A DNA stretch of 64,000 nucleotides from Candidatus Kapaibacterium sp. (GTDB lineage: Bacteria; Bacteroidota; Ignavibacteria; Kapaibacteriales; UBA2268). Where the stretch lies: positions 24,693 through 88,692 of the forward strand of contig CALBDO010000010.1 of the NCBI GenBank assembly GCA_937927515.1, in the 5' to 3' direction. The stretch's first letter is position 1, and each line of letters starts with the position of its first letter. Positions 44,401 to 53,953 of this stretch are shown here, piece by piece. The notes beneath the pieces were generated by a model. That model did no database searches and was not told the origin of the DNA. It saw only the letters and a program-made list of their open reading frames with translations. A program made the position numbers and the translations under genes.

Positions 44401-44717
44401 ATTTTGAAATTTATTCAAAGCTACTACCACAGCTTAGAAAAATTGTAACAATCGACACAATTGAAAGATTTCAAGGTTCGGAACGAGACATAATTTTACT
44501 TTCACTGCCTTTTAATTATTTAAGCGAAATTTACTTATCGTGTAACCTAATAAAGACTGAGGATGATAAACTCATCGATAGAAAATTAAATGTGGCTTTA
44601 ACCAGAGCTAAAGAACTCCTCTTGGTTTTTGGGAATTATGCTCTTCTTTCACAGAGCAAATATTATTCAGATTTTTTAAAGACCTTTTTCTCAGACTCTA
44701 ATACTGCCAAAGCTTAG
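41412..44717 (+). CDS. Dna2-like fusion: PD-(D/E)XK nuclease plus SF1B helicase
   Basis: The 1101-residue protein has an N-terminal region, then a Dna2/Cas4-type nuclease with catalytic Asp347, Glu363 and Lys365 (GRIDLL, then ELKSG) and a SHYAQIIGYNLLL segment. A beta-barrel-like stretch leads to a SF1B helicase: Walker A GPPGTGKT at about 698, IIDEASQ, GDEKQLPP, DTIERFQG and LNVALTRAKE. The cysteine triad of the canonical iron-sulfur cluster is not evident. I chose the ATG at 41412, four bases after recJ. With RecJ it suggests joint end-processing or Okazaki-type flap clearing. Confidence 0.85.
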   Translation: MLDEVYFFSELVNLYDELTNFSKSSNSNFKKIQKSLFALFYEFVFYFLRYHRVHFPSNYSRIIFILNNFNLTDDVKRKLLTIHSLLATRKKINIDKTILIEMIYLVADVFSFFFRKTKPEKLNPPKDINFTVYQALNDVDIILNENVDFSRIVVTYVDRNNYTLFCLNKASQIEIDCSNFWKEIPLVVNHGTILNCFRLKSMGDRKFSTTEESIIVIEPDYLYDITDISQCFTHKGPNAYLYFINKFFPKSTSYYTFLGYLVNQIFDYLLTEERTTFKDIFAKSVSKKILSYLVLKQKDKTFETNLKSELEKHFHNLQQIIPAFKNYQIQIEPTYFSAEYGITGRIDLLLEKKSEKSWKTIVELKSGNPPSTQTKIILSDGKKYSIGAWSSHYAQIIGYNLLLDSLFKERKGTSMILYSTDVKNPLRDAGNIPAFKRDFIKIRNWICLLEAQLGKGNFKIFNSIEKFSENDKYLTFQIQHYLSLFNSASEETRALLKEYIKFLINENRITRIGENGLESKASQACLWSIPFDEKNELDTNLTNLSLNLDKSNLANGYLCFERDISSTAICSLRKGDPVVLYHPQNINNPLSFQLLKAVIKEIEPDFVTVSLRNKFSDNDFFNTRQGWIIEQDLADTNFKYLFHSLFNFLLIPSEKIEFLLGLKEPIKNVNHLQNLSFPLYSNVIESAINSYPYFLIVGPPGTGKTRYVVKELIKYYLKNCEGKILVSAYTNRAVDEIVEILNKENLNHLFIRIGTKESSIYRQNLLPFLIEELKPEELEEKINSSKIILGTAHSFLSNPEIFDLNKFQVAIIDEASQLLFPHIAGILAYVDKFILIGDEKQLPPVILQEKFTTKVKCEILKKLNFDNLSMSYFEFLLRINRSKGWKNSYGILNKQSRMHPKVLEPINKFFYQGIIKTNPSRKSQDNISKIISFIIDRFKFDVQKRVFFIDCPRENKKKTNTKQADLITSVLNESYLRYDGYINAETFGIISPFRAQNFEIYSKLLPQLRKIVTIDTIERFQGSERDIILLSLPFNYLSEIYLSCNLIKTEDDKLIDRKLNVALTRAKELLLVFGNYALLSQSKYYSDFLKTFFSDSNTAKA

Positions 44718-44758
44718 TAATTTCAACTCATTCAATTAAGTACCAAGATAATAAGCAG

Positions 44759-47700
44759 TTAAAATCTTTTAGTCGAAAGTAATTTATTAACTTTTGATAT
44801 TAATTCATTGAAATCAAATGGCTTGGATATATAATCATCAAAGCCATACTCGATTATCTTTCGCCTATCTTCAAGATAGGAATAAGCAGTAAGAGCAATT
44901 ATTGGAATAGACGGGTTGATTTTCTTTATCTCTTGAAATGCTGTAAAACCATCCATGATGGGCATTCGAATATCGAGGATAACAAGACTTATTCCAGGAT
45001 TCTTCTCCACCATATCGATTGCTTCTTTACCAGTGGACGCATGAAGAATTTCACATTCATAATATTTCTTCAGGAACTTTTCCAAAGCCAAGTAATTGAT
45101 GTAATCGTCTTCTGCAACTAGAAACAACTGTTTCTCACTCACTCCAACATCACTATATTGCAAAGAAACCTTCATTTCTTTTTCCTCGATAATCTTTTCG
45201 GAATCTAATTGGCTTATGGTGAAATAAAAAGTTGAACCTTCACCAATTTCAGACTCAACCCAAATCCTACCTTTTAATCGATTTACCAACCCTTTGCAAA
45301 TTGGAAGGCCTAAACCCAATCCTTGATATTCCTTCCTAAGAAAATCTACGTCTATTTGCTGAAATTTCTCGAAGATTGAAAGATACATGCTCTTCGGTAT
45401 TCCAATCCCAGTATCTTTAACATAAAATTCTACTTCACTGGCTTCTTTTATCCTTGCACCAATTTCTACATAGCCTTTCTTTGTAAATTTCAGTGCGTTG
45501 TCTACAAGATTATTAAGTATCTGTTTCAGTCGCAAGGGGTCGGTGATAAACGTAAAATCTTCTGGCAATGTATGTTTTATTCTCAACTCAATTAATTTAT
45601 TTTTTACTTTTTCGTTCAATGAAAATGTTGAATAAACATCATATAGAATTTTGTTAATGTTAGTTGGTTTCGGTGTAATTTTAATCTGATTGGTTTCAAT
45701 TAGGGATAAGTCTAAAATATCATTGAACAACTCAAGTAATTCTTCTGCCTTTTCCAAAATCACATGGGCAAACCTTTTAATCTCTGCTGGTGGTACAGAT
45801 TGTGACTCTAAAATCTGGGCGAAACCCATTAATCCGTTCAATGGAGTTCGTACCTCGTGACTTATATTGGCCAAAAACGATGTCTTAAGCTTTTCGCTTT
45901 CAAGGGCTTTTTCCTTTGCACTGATTAATTCTTCAATTAATTTTTTTTGCTCGGTAATGTCTTCTTTGATAGCTACGAAATGAGTTATCTTGCCATCTTC
46001 ATTAAAAATAGGGGTGATTAAAGTTTTATCCCAATATAATTCACCATTCTTTCGCTTATTTTTAAATTCTCCTTCCCACTCGTTGCCGCCAAGGATTTTA
46101 TTCCAAAGATTTTCGTAAAATTCTTTAGTATGAAAGCCAGATTTTAAAACCCTTGGGTTATTACCAATAAGTTCGTCTTGATTATAGCCAGTGATTTCAC
46201 AGAGTTTTGGATTCACGTACTCTATTGTTCCATTAGTATCAGTAATTAAAACACCTATTAATGATTTTTCTATTGCAAGAGATAATTTAGTTAATTCTTC
46301 TGTTTGCATTTTCTGAATAATATAAGTTGACAGTTGAGATGCTACTAATTCAAGCAATTGTACGCTTTTCTCATCATAAGCATCTGGATTGTCGTAACTT
46401 TGAATTACAATAGCTCCGTAGGATTTCTGCCCTACAAACAAAGGTACACCAAGCCAGGACTCTGCCCTTGAACCATATAGTTCAATTTCTCCCTTTTCAT
46501 AAAGCTCCTGAATATCCTGCTTTTTCAATAGCAACGTTCTACCCTCTTTTACCACTTTCCCAGTCAACGAGTTCCTTGCGGTCCAACGAAGTGGAGCGTC
46601 CATTTTTTCGTCCCATTCAAATGGACTATAAAGTTCATCGCTCTCTTCTTCGTAAAAAGCAACAAAAAGATTTGTGGTATCAATGACCCTCGAAAGTTCA
46701 TTTCTTACAACTTCAAAAAACTTGTATAATGTTTTTTCCTTCACAACAGCATCTGCGAGCTTATATTGTATTTTGACAATTTCCTCGTTCAATTTTCTCT
46801 CGGTTATATCTATTCCTGTACCAAGAGCAGCCTTTTGACCTTTGTAATTAAACATACTAACAGAGTAATCCACCCATTTTACTTTTCCATCCTTTGTTAG
46901 TAATTTGATTTCATAATTCTGTGGAACTCCTTCACCTTTAAACCTCTTTTGGACAATTTCTACGACCATATCCCGTTGGTCTGGGTGAACCAAATCCCAA
47001 ACTGGCATAGAATATAGCTCCTCTATCGAGTATCCAGTCAGTTTTATTAAAGCATCATTGACAAAAAGAATATCCTTTTCATGATATATAACTATTGCAG
47101 ATTTGATTGTATTTACTAAAGCTTGAAAAAGCTCCAGTTGCTCCTGAAGATTTATTTCGGCAATTTTACGAGCTGTTGTTTCAATATCCATACAAACAAA
47201 AACTGGTGTCTTTTCAAAAGTAGGAATCGCAAATGTTGTACTTAAAATCCAGCCCTCTGAGCCATCTTTTCGTCTAAATTTTGATTCGAATGGACCATAG
47301 GGTTTACCAATATTTAAAATGTTCTTCAAAACATTTTTGAAATCCTCTGCTTCTCGTTTCGTCCAGATTAATTGGTCTAGGGTTTTGCCTAAGGCTTCTT
47401 CCTTGGAATAACCATAGACTTTTTCGGAGGCATTGTTCCAATAAATAATCCTTCCATCGATATCATACAACTGAATAGCTACGTTTGGGGTTAACTCAAT
47501 TATGCTTTCCAATTGCTGTGTTTTAATTCGATTTTCCTCTTCGAGCCTGACTTTATTAGTTATATCGAGCAGAGTTCCGATTATCCCGGGTTTTCCTTGA
47601 TAGACAATTCTTCTACCAAAAACCTCAATGTAAACTACCGAACCATCTTTCCGCACTCCTCGGAAAGTATAATTTACTGCTTCAACCTCACCGGAAATTC

Positions 47701-49321
47701 GTTTTCGAATATTGTCAATGACTTTTGGATGGTCATCCGGATGGGTAAGGTCCAATGGTCCTAATTTTCCAATCACTTCGTCCACAGAGTATCCGAAGAC
47801 ATCAGCAAGAGCTTTATTAATATAAGCAAACTTATTATCTTGAATCAGATATATTCCGACGAGTGATGCCTCCGATAGCAGTCGGAACTTTTCTTCGCTC
47901 TCTCGCAAAGAATTTTCCAATAACACTTTCTCGGTAATATCCTTTTGTGTACCCCAGGCCCTTACTAAATATCCATCTTCAATAATTCCAACTAAGTTGT
48001 TTTCGAAATATTTAATATTACCAAATTTGTCGTACTCTTTCGAGATACCACCACTTAATTTGTAGCCATTTTCAATAAATGCTTTTAAGTATTCGACATT
48101 TTCAGCATCATCGGGTTTCATTACATCAATTAAACGAATTCCAATTATATCTTCTTTCTTTTCGAAGCCGTACATCTGCGCATAAACATCATTGCACTCG
48201 GCTAAAAAACCACCTTTAAAAATTAATTTGATTTGTTCTTCTGCAGACAAGTTCGTGTCGATTGGTTCATCTATATCGAAACGCCAAATTCCATCGGTGC
48301 TAAAATGAACAAATTGTCTGTACCTTTTCTCTTGCTCTTCGATTTTTCTCAAGTATTCACGTTCTTTTGTTTGGTCCCGAAACACTAAAACAACCCCAAT
48401 TATATTCCCCTTTTCATCCTTAATTGGAGCACCACTGTCTGCAATTGCTATTTTCCTATCGTCACGAGAAATTAGTACCGTGTGGTTGGCTAAGCCAACG
48501 ATAGTCCCTTCCCTTAAAACCCGTTTTATGGGATTCTCCGCTTTCTCAAAGGTAAACTCATTTACTATATTGAAGACCTCGTCAATTGCACGACCAACTG
48601 CATCCTTTTCTTTCCAGCCAGTCAGTTCCTCTGCAACAGAATTCATCTTTTGAACCAAGCCTTGTGCATCAGTGGTAATTACAGCATCTCCAATTGAATA
48701 AAGTGTGGTTCGAAACAACAACTCTCTTTGTCTTAAATCTTCTGTATATCTATAAGAAACTTCCTGGTCGAACAGTATCTTGCCATATAGCAACGATATT
48801 ATTGGATAAAATACACAAACGCCTAAAAACAGATTCGCAAGAAGTTTAGGATTCTCGTATACTGGAATTATGAAAAGCAAAGGGCTAAGGATGGCGTGCA
48901 AAATAAAACCGAAAAGGAACAACCTAGTAGTAGTTAACCAAAATATGTCCCTTCTTTCTTTTACTCTGTAGTAAAAATAACCAACAATCAAGGATACGAC
49001 CAAGGTAATTACACCAAGAACTGTCCCATAACCTCCAGAAATAACCCTATAAATAACTGCAATAAATGCTGATATTGAACCAGAAATTGGTCCGAAAAAA
49101 AGGGTACACAAACTAACCAAAATAGTCTTACCATCGAACATTACTCCGGGAAAGATTTCATAATGCAATTTCATACTAATAATCGCACCCAACCCAAAAA
49201 GAATACCATGAGCAATTTTGTTGGCAAATTTTCTCCTATCCCAAATCCTATTTATGTAACCAGATACAACGAAAAAAACAACAAGCAATGACAACCTTAA
49301 GGCAATATCTAAGACAATCAT
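44759..49321 (-). CDS. Hybrid sensor histidine kinase with 5TMR-LYT, six PAS, GAF and receiver domains
   Basis: The 1520-residue protein starts with five membrane helices of the 5TMR-LYT type (about residues 1-190), then about six PAS domains with PAC segments (approx. 200-850 and 1015-1130), and a GAF domain between (approx. 860-1010). The kinase core has the H-box FLANISHEVRTPLNG, an N-box DNALKF, GIGIPKSM and GLGLPICKG, and a C-terminal receiver with phospho-acceptor in ILDIRMPIMDG. A GGAGGG site precedes the ATG. It is probably an inner-membrane sensor. No separate response regulator is adjacent, so the target is unknown. Confidence 0.9.
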   Translation of the reverse strand: MIVLDIALRLSLLVVFFVVSGYINRIWDRRKFANKIAHGILFGLGAIISMKLHYEIFPGVMFDGKTILVSLCTLFFGPISGSISAFIAVIYRVISGGYGTVLGVITLVVSLIVGYFYYRVKERRDIFWLTTTRLFLFGFILHAILSPLLFIIPVYENPKLLANLFLGVCVFYPIISLLYGKILFDQEVSYRYTEDLRQRELLFRTTLYSIGDAVITTDAQGLVQKMNSVAEELTGWKEKDAVGRAIDEVFNIVNEFTFEKAENPIKRVLREGTIVGLANHTVLISRDDRKIAIADSGAPIKDEKGNIIGVVLVFRDQTKEREYLRKIEEQEKRYRQFVHFSTDGIWRFDIDEPIDTNLSAEEQIKLIFKGGFLAECNDVYAQMYGFEKKEDIIGIRLIDVMKPDDAENVEYLKAFIENGYKLSGGISKEYDKFGNIKYFENNLVGIIEDGYLVRAWGTQKDITEKVLLENSLRESEEKFRLLSEASLVGIYLIQDNKFAYINKALADVFGYSVDEVIGKLGPLDLTHPDDHPKVIDNIRKRISGEVEAVNYTFRGVRKDGSVVYIEVFGRRIVYQGKPGIIGTLLDITNKVRLEEENRIKTQQLESIIELTPNVAIQLYDIDGRIIYWNNASEKVYGYSKEEALGKTLDQLIWTKREAEDFKNVLKNILNIGKPYGPFESKFRRKDGSEGWILSTTFAIPTFEKTPVFVCMDIETTARKIAEINLQEQLELFQALVNTIKSAIVIYHEKDILFVNDALIKLTGYSIEELYSMPVWDLVHPDQRDMVVEIVQKRFKGEGVPQNYEIKLLTKDGKVKWVDYSVSMFNYKGQKAALGTGIDITERKLNEEIVKIQYKLADAVVKEKTLYKFFEVVRNELSRVIDTTNLFVAFYEEESDELYSPFEWDEKMDAPLRWTARNSLTGKVVKEGRTLLLKKQDIQELYEKGEIELYGSRAESWLGVPLFVGQKSYGAIVIQSYDNPDAYDEKSVQLLELVASQLSTYIIQKMQTEELTKLSLAIEKSLIGVLITDTNGTIEYVNPKLCEITGYNQDELIGNNPRVLKSGFHTKEFYENLWNKILGGNEWEGEFKNKRKNGELYWDKTLITPIFNEDGKITHFVAIKEDITEQKKLIEELISAKEKALESEKLKTSFLANISHEVRTPLNGLMGFAQILESQSVPPAEIKRFAHVILEKAEELLELFNDILDLSLIETNQIKITPKPTNINKILYDVYSTFSLNEKVKNKLIELRIKHTLPEDFTFITDPLRLKQILNNLVDNALKFTKKGYVEIGARIKEASEVEFYVKDTGIGIPKSMYLSIFEKFQQIDVDFLRKEYQGLGLGLPICKGLVNRLKGRIWVESEIGEGSTFYFTISQLDSEKIIEEKEMKVSLQYSDVGVSEKQLFLVAEDDYINYLALEKFLKKYYECEILHASTGKEAIDMVEKNPGISLVILDIRMPIMDGFTAFQEIKKINPSIPIIALTAYSYLEDRRKIIEYGFDDYISKPFDFNELISKVNKLLSTKRF

Positions 49322-49376
49322 TCTTGCCCTCCGATATTTTCAAGAAATAAATTAATTTGTGATAATATACAAAATA

Positions 49377-50057
49377 CTAAAATTTATTTATAATCACCAA
49401 TTTGTTTTGAGGATTAAGCTGAATTAGTAGATAAATGCCATTAGGCAAAGTTGAAAAATTATATTTGTATGGAAACAAAATAGTTTGTACGAAAGAACCA
49501 TTTAATGTGAAAATGTAGATAGGTCCAGAGGTGAAAGCAATTTTTTCAAAATCAAGATAATCGGAGACAGAAATCATGTTTGATGAGCATAAATGTTGTA
49601 AGTCATCAACATCCAAAGATGAAACTAATTGAAATGTTAAGTTGAGCGAGTCTGAAGGATTGTCTCTATCAAAAATAACTGCTTCGACAATTGCACGACC
49701 CACGTTGCCATTTGGATAGAAGGAAATATAAAACTCGTTTTCACCAGAGATTTGACCAGGTTGTAAAGTAATAACATCCAACGGCTCCCGCAGGTCGTTA
49801 ATTTCTAAAGGAGGATAGCATATTGGACCCCAACAGAAAGAAACTTCCAAGTTGTCACTCGCCTCTATTAACTTAATATTAAGCTTTACGTTTATTTCCT
49901 TATCAGAAATATTTTTGAATATACAATGTGCTTTAATTTCATCTGTATTAGGTGTAGTAGTAACGAAGAAATCGCCACGAACTATTTCGAGACTTTTGGC
50001 AAATGCAACAAAAGTAAAAGAAAAGCCAACAAGAATCACAATAAATAATCTTTTCAT
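49377..50057 (-). CDS. Small secreted protein with T9SS-like C-terminal domain
   Basis: The 226-residue protein has a signal peptide (to about AKS, residue 22). The middle is beta-rich with a cysteine-containing loop (WGPICYPPLE). The end resembles a short T9SS type A sorting domain: IYIFTLNGSFVQTI, then TLPNGIYLLIQLN and KLVIINKF. It may be secreted or cell-surface attached. I do not recognise the family. It is divergent from the tlpA gene. Confidence 0.7.
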   Translation of the reverse strand: MKRLFIVILVGFSFTFVAFAKSLEIVRGDFFVTTTPNTDEIKAHCIFKNISDKEINVKLNIKLIEASDNLEVSFCWGPICYPPLEINDLREPLDVITLQPGQISGENEFYISFYPNGNVGRAIVEAVIFDRDNPSDSLNLTFQLVSSLDVDDLQHLCSSNMISVSDYLDFEKIAFTSGPIYIFTLNGSFVQTILFPYKYNFSTLPNGIYLLIQLNPQNKLVIINKF

Positions 50058-50127
50058 ATTTCTTATTAATTTAAGTTTTTACAAAATGTAAAATAATAAA
50101 TAGTGTTTAAATTAACATAAGGTTAAC

Positions 50128-50667
50128 ATGGTACTTATAGTAATTTTTTTATTGATTTTAAATGTAGACATTGTTTTTTCCAAAGACGCCAAAACACTCC
50201 CTAACGTCAAAGTTAAGAACTTAAAAGGAGAACTGATAGAGACAAATTCACTCGGTAATGATGGAAGACCATTTGTAATTAATTTTTGGGCGACCTGGTG
50301 CAAACCTTGTATCCTTGAACTTAACAACTTGCACGAAGTATATGACAAATGGCAAAAGGAGACTGGAATCAAAATTATTGCAATTTCTATTGACGATGTA
50401 AGGAATTCTAAGAAAGTAGCGCCTTTTGTTAGGGGTCGCAAATGGAATTTCGAAGTTTATTTGGATGAAAATGGGGACTTTCGAAGAGCAATGAATGTAA
50501 ACAATCCACCCCATAGTTTTCTTATCAATTCGAAAGGAGAAATTGTTTGGGAACATAATGGTTACGCTCCTGGGGACGAAGAGTTTTTATACCAACGAAT
50601 AATCGAGCTTATAAATGTTGAAAAGAAGCAAAATTTAGAACAGGACAACCCCAACCAAAATGAATAA
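50128..50667 (+). CDS. TlpA/ResA-like periplasmic thioredoxin
   Basis: The 179-residue protein has a hydrophobic signal segment, a WATWCKPC active site (Cys58, Cys61) and the TlpA pattern VINFWATWCKPC followed by IIAISIDD and a cis-proline region NNPPHSFL. It probably acts in envelope thiol reduction such as cytochrome c maturation. The 3' end overlaps the ABC exporter start by eight bases. Confidence 0.9.
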   Translation: MVLIVIFLLILNVDIVFSKDAKTLPNVKVKNLKGELIETNSLGNDGRPFVINFWATWCKPCILELNNLHEVYDKWQKETGIKIIAISIDDVRNSKKVAPFVRGRKWNFEVYLDENGDFRRAMNVNNPPHSFLINSKGEIVWEHNGYAPGDEEFLYQRIIELINVEKKQNLEQDNPNQNE

Positions 50668-52492
50668 TAACAGCTCTGGTTCATACTTTTTTAAGGCTTT
50701 TACTTTTGTAAAACCTTTCATACCTATTCTACTTGCTACAATACTTTTGAACACTATATTTTCCACTCTAACAGCTATCACTGTTGCAACAATAAAACCT
50801 ATCTTCGAGCTTATTTTTACTTCAAAAATATCAAGCGAAGAGGTTTTACACAACTCTACCCCCGTTCTGTCTAATATCAAAGCAAATTTTTTTAGCTATT
50901 TGAAAAACTTCTTTGTAGTACCAAACGACATTAATTTAACCCTGATAAATCTTAGTATTTTTATCGTTGTATTGTTTGTTTTAAAAAATTCTTTCAAATA
51001 TTTAGCCTCGATAACTAATGCACGATTGGAAGAGGGCATTATTCGTTTTATTAGAAACAAATTATTCGTCAAATTAACAACATTGGATTTAGACTATTTT
51101 AACCACACTCACGCTGGAACGATAATTTCGACAATAACTAATGATGTCAATGTTGTCAATTCAACAACTATATCAGCATTCACCGGGCTTTTGCGCGAAG
51201 TCATTCAAGTAGTACTTTTTTTATTCTTACTTTTATCAATATCTCCATTCCTGTCGTTAATTGCATTTAGCTCAAGTGTAGCTACAATTGGAATACTTCG
51301 AATATCTACATATTATCTCCGCAAGTATGCAAATAGAATGCAAGTAGCAATGGCAGACTTTACAACGGTACTACAAGAAACTCTCTCGGGCATAAGAATC
51401 ATCAAGGGTTACAATTACGAAGAAAACATAAAGAAAAAATTTCTTGATAAAACGAATAAGTATTATCGCTCTTCGATAAAATTTCAATCTGTAATCTCTC
51501 TTGTTCCCTCACTAAACGAAATATTTGCAATAATTGCTTTAGTTGTTGTTTTTTTAGTTGGGGGCAATTCTGTTTTAAATGGCAAAATGCGTGGAGAAGA
51601 CTTAATGCTTTTTTTATTCGCTTTGTTTTCAATTATGAGTCCAATTGCAACAATTGTACACAACATCTCACAATTCCAGAGAGGATTAATTAGTATAAAA
51701 AGAGTATTCAATATATTGGAGCAAGATAGAAAGGTCATTTCAACGAATGAGAAACCTGCAAAATTTAATGAGGAGCTTGTCTTCGACAATGTTTCCTTTT
51801 CATACAACACTGAATTGGTTTTAAAAGATATTAGCATACATATAAAAAAAGGGAAAAAAATTGCACTTGTTGGAGCAAGCGGAAGTGGAAAATCTACGGT
51901 GGTTGATTTGCTTATAAGATTTTACGACCCTACGAGTGGGGAAATACTTATGGACGGAGTTAATATAAAAGAATACGACTTGAAATCATACAGAAAGCTT
52001 TTTGGGTTCGTTTCTCAAGAAATTATATTATTCAACGATACAATTAAAAATAATATTATAATAGGCAATCCCGAGGCAACAGATGATGAGATTCTCGAAG
52101 CATGCAAAATTTCAAATTCATACAATTTCATTATGAGATTACCAGACGGTCTCGACACAATTATCGGAGAGAGAGGAGTAATGCTCTCCGGAGGCGAAAG
52201 GCAAAGACTTGCAATTGCTAGAGCAATAATAAGGAAACCAGAGATTCTTATTTTTGATGAGGCCACCTCCTCGCTCGATTCCGAGTCTGAAAAAGTTGTG
52301 CAAGAAGCTATAGATTCTGTTCTTAAGAGCAAAACTGCGATAATAGTTGCACACCGACTTTCCACAATTGTGAACGCCGACGAAATACTTGTGTTTGACA
52401 ATGGAAAAATCGTAGAGCGAGGAAATCACCAACAATTACTCGCAAAACAAGGTCTTTACTACAAGCTTTACAACTTACAGACCGCTCAATAG
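50660..52492 (+). CDS. MsbA-like ABC exporter
   Basis: The 610-residue protein fuses six membrane helices (about residues 1-330) to an ATPase domain: Walker A GASGSGKS, signature LSGGERQRLAIARA, Walker B ILIFDEATSSLD, and an H-loop AHRLSTI. It has MsbA/LmrA-type half-transporter organisation, so functions as a dimer. It may flip lipid A or another lipid across the inner membrane, consistent with the lpxK gene here, but substrate is unproven. Overlaps tlpA by eight bases. Confidence 0.9.
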   Translation: MNNNSSGSYFFKAFTFVKPFIPILLATILLNTIFSTLTAITVATIKPIFELIFTSKISSEEVLHNSTPVLSNIKANFFSYLKNFFVVPNDINLTLINLSIFIVVLFVLKNSFKYLASITNARLEEGIIRFIRNKLFVKLTTLDLDYFNHTHAGTIISTITNDVNVVNSTTISAFTGLLREVIQVVLFLFLLLSISPFLSLIAFSSSVATIGILRISTYYLRKYANRMQVAMADFTTVLQETLSGIRIIKGYNYEENIKKKFLDKTNKYYRSSIKFQSVISLVPSLNEIFAIIALVVVFLVGGNSVLNGKMRGEDLMLFLFALFSIMSPIATIVHNISQFQRGLISIKRVFNILEQDRKVISTNEKPAKFNEELVFDNVSFSYNTELVLKDISIHIKKGKKIALVGASGSGKSTVVDLLIRFYDPTSGEILMDGVNIKEYDLKSYRKLFGFVSQEIILFNDTIKNNIIIGNPEATDDEILEACKISNSYNFIMRLPDGLDTIIGERGVMLSGGERQRLAIARAIIRKPEILIFDEATSSLDSESEKVVQEAIDSVLKSKTAIIVAHRLSTIVNADEILVFDNGKIVERGNHQQLLAKQGLYYKLYNLQTAQ

Positions 52493-52543
52493 ATGCATAA
52501 ATGGTTCATTTTATGTTGGGACTATACATACTTTTAGAAAGAA

Positions 52544-53953
52544 CTATTGTGCGTTCAATTTAAATCTCAAGAGTTTCCGGAGAATATCAATTGTGAGCAA
52601 TTTTGTCACAAATGATAAAAGCATAAAAGCCACAACATAAATCGAAATAGCAACGTAGGAATTTAAAAAATATCCAACAAATTTGGAAATTAATAAAGCA
52701 GCAAGACTTATGCCAAAAGGCTTTAATATAACAAAATACGGTTTAATTAATTCGGGACTCTTATTTAAAGCAATCAGTGAAACGAAAACCGAGAATTCTG
52801 TTAAGGTTAATGAAATTACTGCGCCAAGAGCACCAAATTTGGGCACCAGAAGTAAATTGAGAGCAAGCGAAATAATTGTCCCAACTATCGTTGAATAAAA
52901 AAAATTTTTTTGCTTATCTACGGCAAAAGAAACTACCACGGCCGAAGCGCTAAGGTATGAAAATAAACATGCAATTAGAGAAATCTTTAGGATTACATCG
53001 CCAACCAGATATTTTTCACCAAAAACAAAAAGTAACAAGTCCTTTGAATATCCAAACATACCAAACATTGCAAAAAAACCAATAACAAATAATACCACCA
53101 AATACTTCTGCTGAGAAAGCTTAAGACTGCCATTAATTACAGACCTGGATATCTCCGGAAAAAATGCAATTTGAAGAATACTGTTGGGAAGTAGAATAAG
53201 GTTCATCAATCTAACCATAGCTGAATAAATACCCGTTTCATAGTCTCCTTTGTACAAGTTTAAAATCAAAATGTTATTATTTGCATAAACTGTTACAATC
53301 AAGGACGAGAGAGAGATTGATAAAGAAGCTTTAATTAGAATTTTGTTGAATTCTTTATCGAACTCTGGCTTAATCCAATCATACTTTTTAACGTACACAA
53401 AATTTTCAAATAAAATGTATACAAACCATGATAGCAAATATCCAATTACAGCAATTTGGTAGTCATTTGGTTTTTTAACAAAAAAATATATGAATACGAG
53501 AATGGTTATCCCTTGCATAACACTTCCAATAGAAGTAATCTCCATTCTATCCAATCCACGGAACAACCAATCGATATGGAAAACCAATAAGAACAGAAAC
53601 AAACCAGAAAGAAGAAAAGTGATTTTAGCCTCGTTAGGTTTATCCAAAAGAATGACGATAAGCACAAGAACCATATAAGAACCAAAAGCAAGAATAGTTT
53701 TCAACAAAATAACATTATTCACATATTTTTGGGAAAGATGAGGATATTTGGCTATTTCACGCATTCCTATTGTATAAAATCCCGAATGTATAAAACCAAT
53801 AAAAAAATAAGTTAAAGTAATAGAAAGTGAATAAAGACCGTAGCTCTCGGGAGATAAAGTCCTAACAAGGAGAATCATTGCAAGTGCTATGATGCCTTTA
53901 CTAGCAATTTCAGAAGTTCCAACAAGAATGGTATTTTTAAGAAGATTTCCCAT
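52544..53953 (-). CDS. Polysaccharide flippase (Wzx/MOP family)
   Basis: The 469-residue protein has about 12-14 membrane helices and the Wzx-type N-terminal pattern: NLLKNTILVGTSEI, LVRTLSPESYGLYSLS, FGMREI-like. It probably moves undecaprenyl-linked sugars across the inner membrane. The ATG at 53953 overlaps the GH57 stop by one base (TGATG); an alternative TTG at 53956 is unlikely. A functional link with the GH57 enzyme is plausible only through co-transcription. Confidence 0.85.
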   Translation of the reverse strand: MGNLLKNTILVGTSEIASKGIIALAMILLVRTLSPESYGLYSLSITLTYFFIGFIHSGFYTIGMREIAKYPHLSQKYVNNVILLKTILAFGSYMVLVLIVILLDKPNEAKITFLLSGLFLFLLVFHIDWLFRGLDRMEITSIGSVMQGITILVFIYFFVKKPNDYQIAVIGYLLSWFVYILFENFVYVKKYDWIKPEFDKEFNKILIKASLSISLSSLIVTVYANNNILILNLYKGDYETGIYSAMVRLMNLILLPNSILQIAFFPEISRSVINGSLKLSQQKYLVVLFVIGFFAMFGMFGYSKDLLLFVFGEKYLVGDVILKISLIACLFSYLSASAVVVSFAVDKQKNFFYSTIVGTIISLALNLLLVPKFGALGAVISLTLTEFSVFVSLIALNKSPELIKPYFVILKPFGISLAALLISKFVGYFLNSYVAISIYVVAFMLLSFVTKLLTIDILRKLLRFKLNAQ

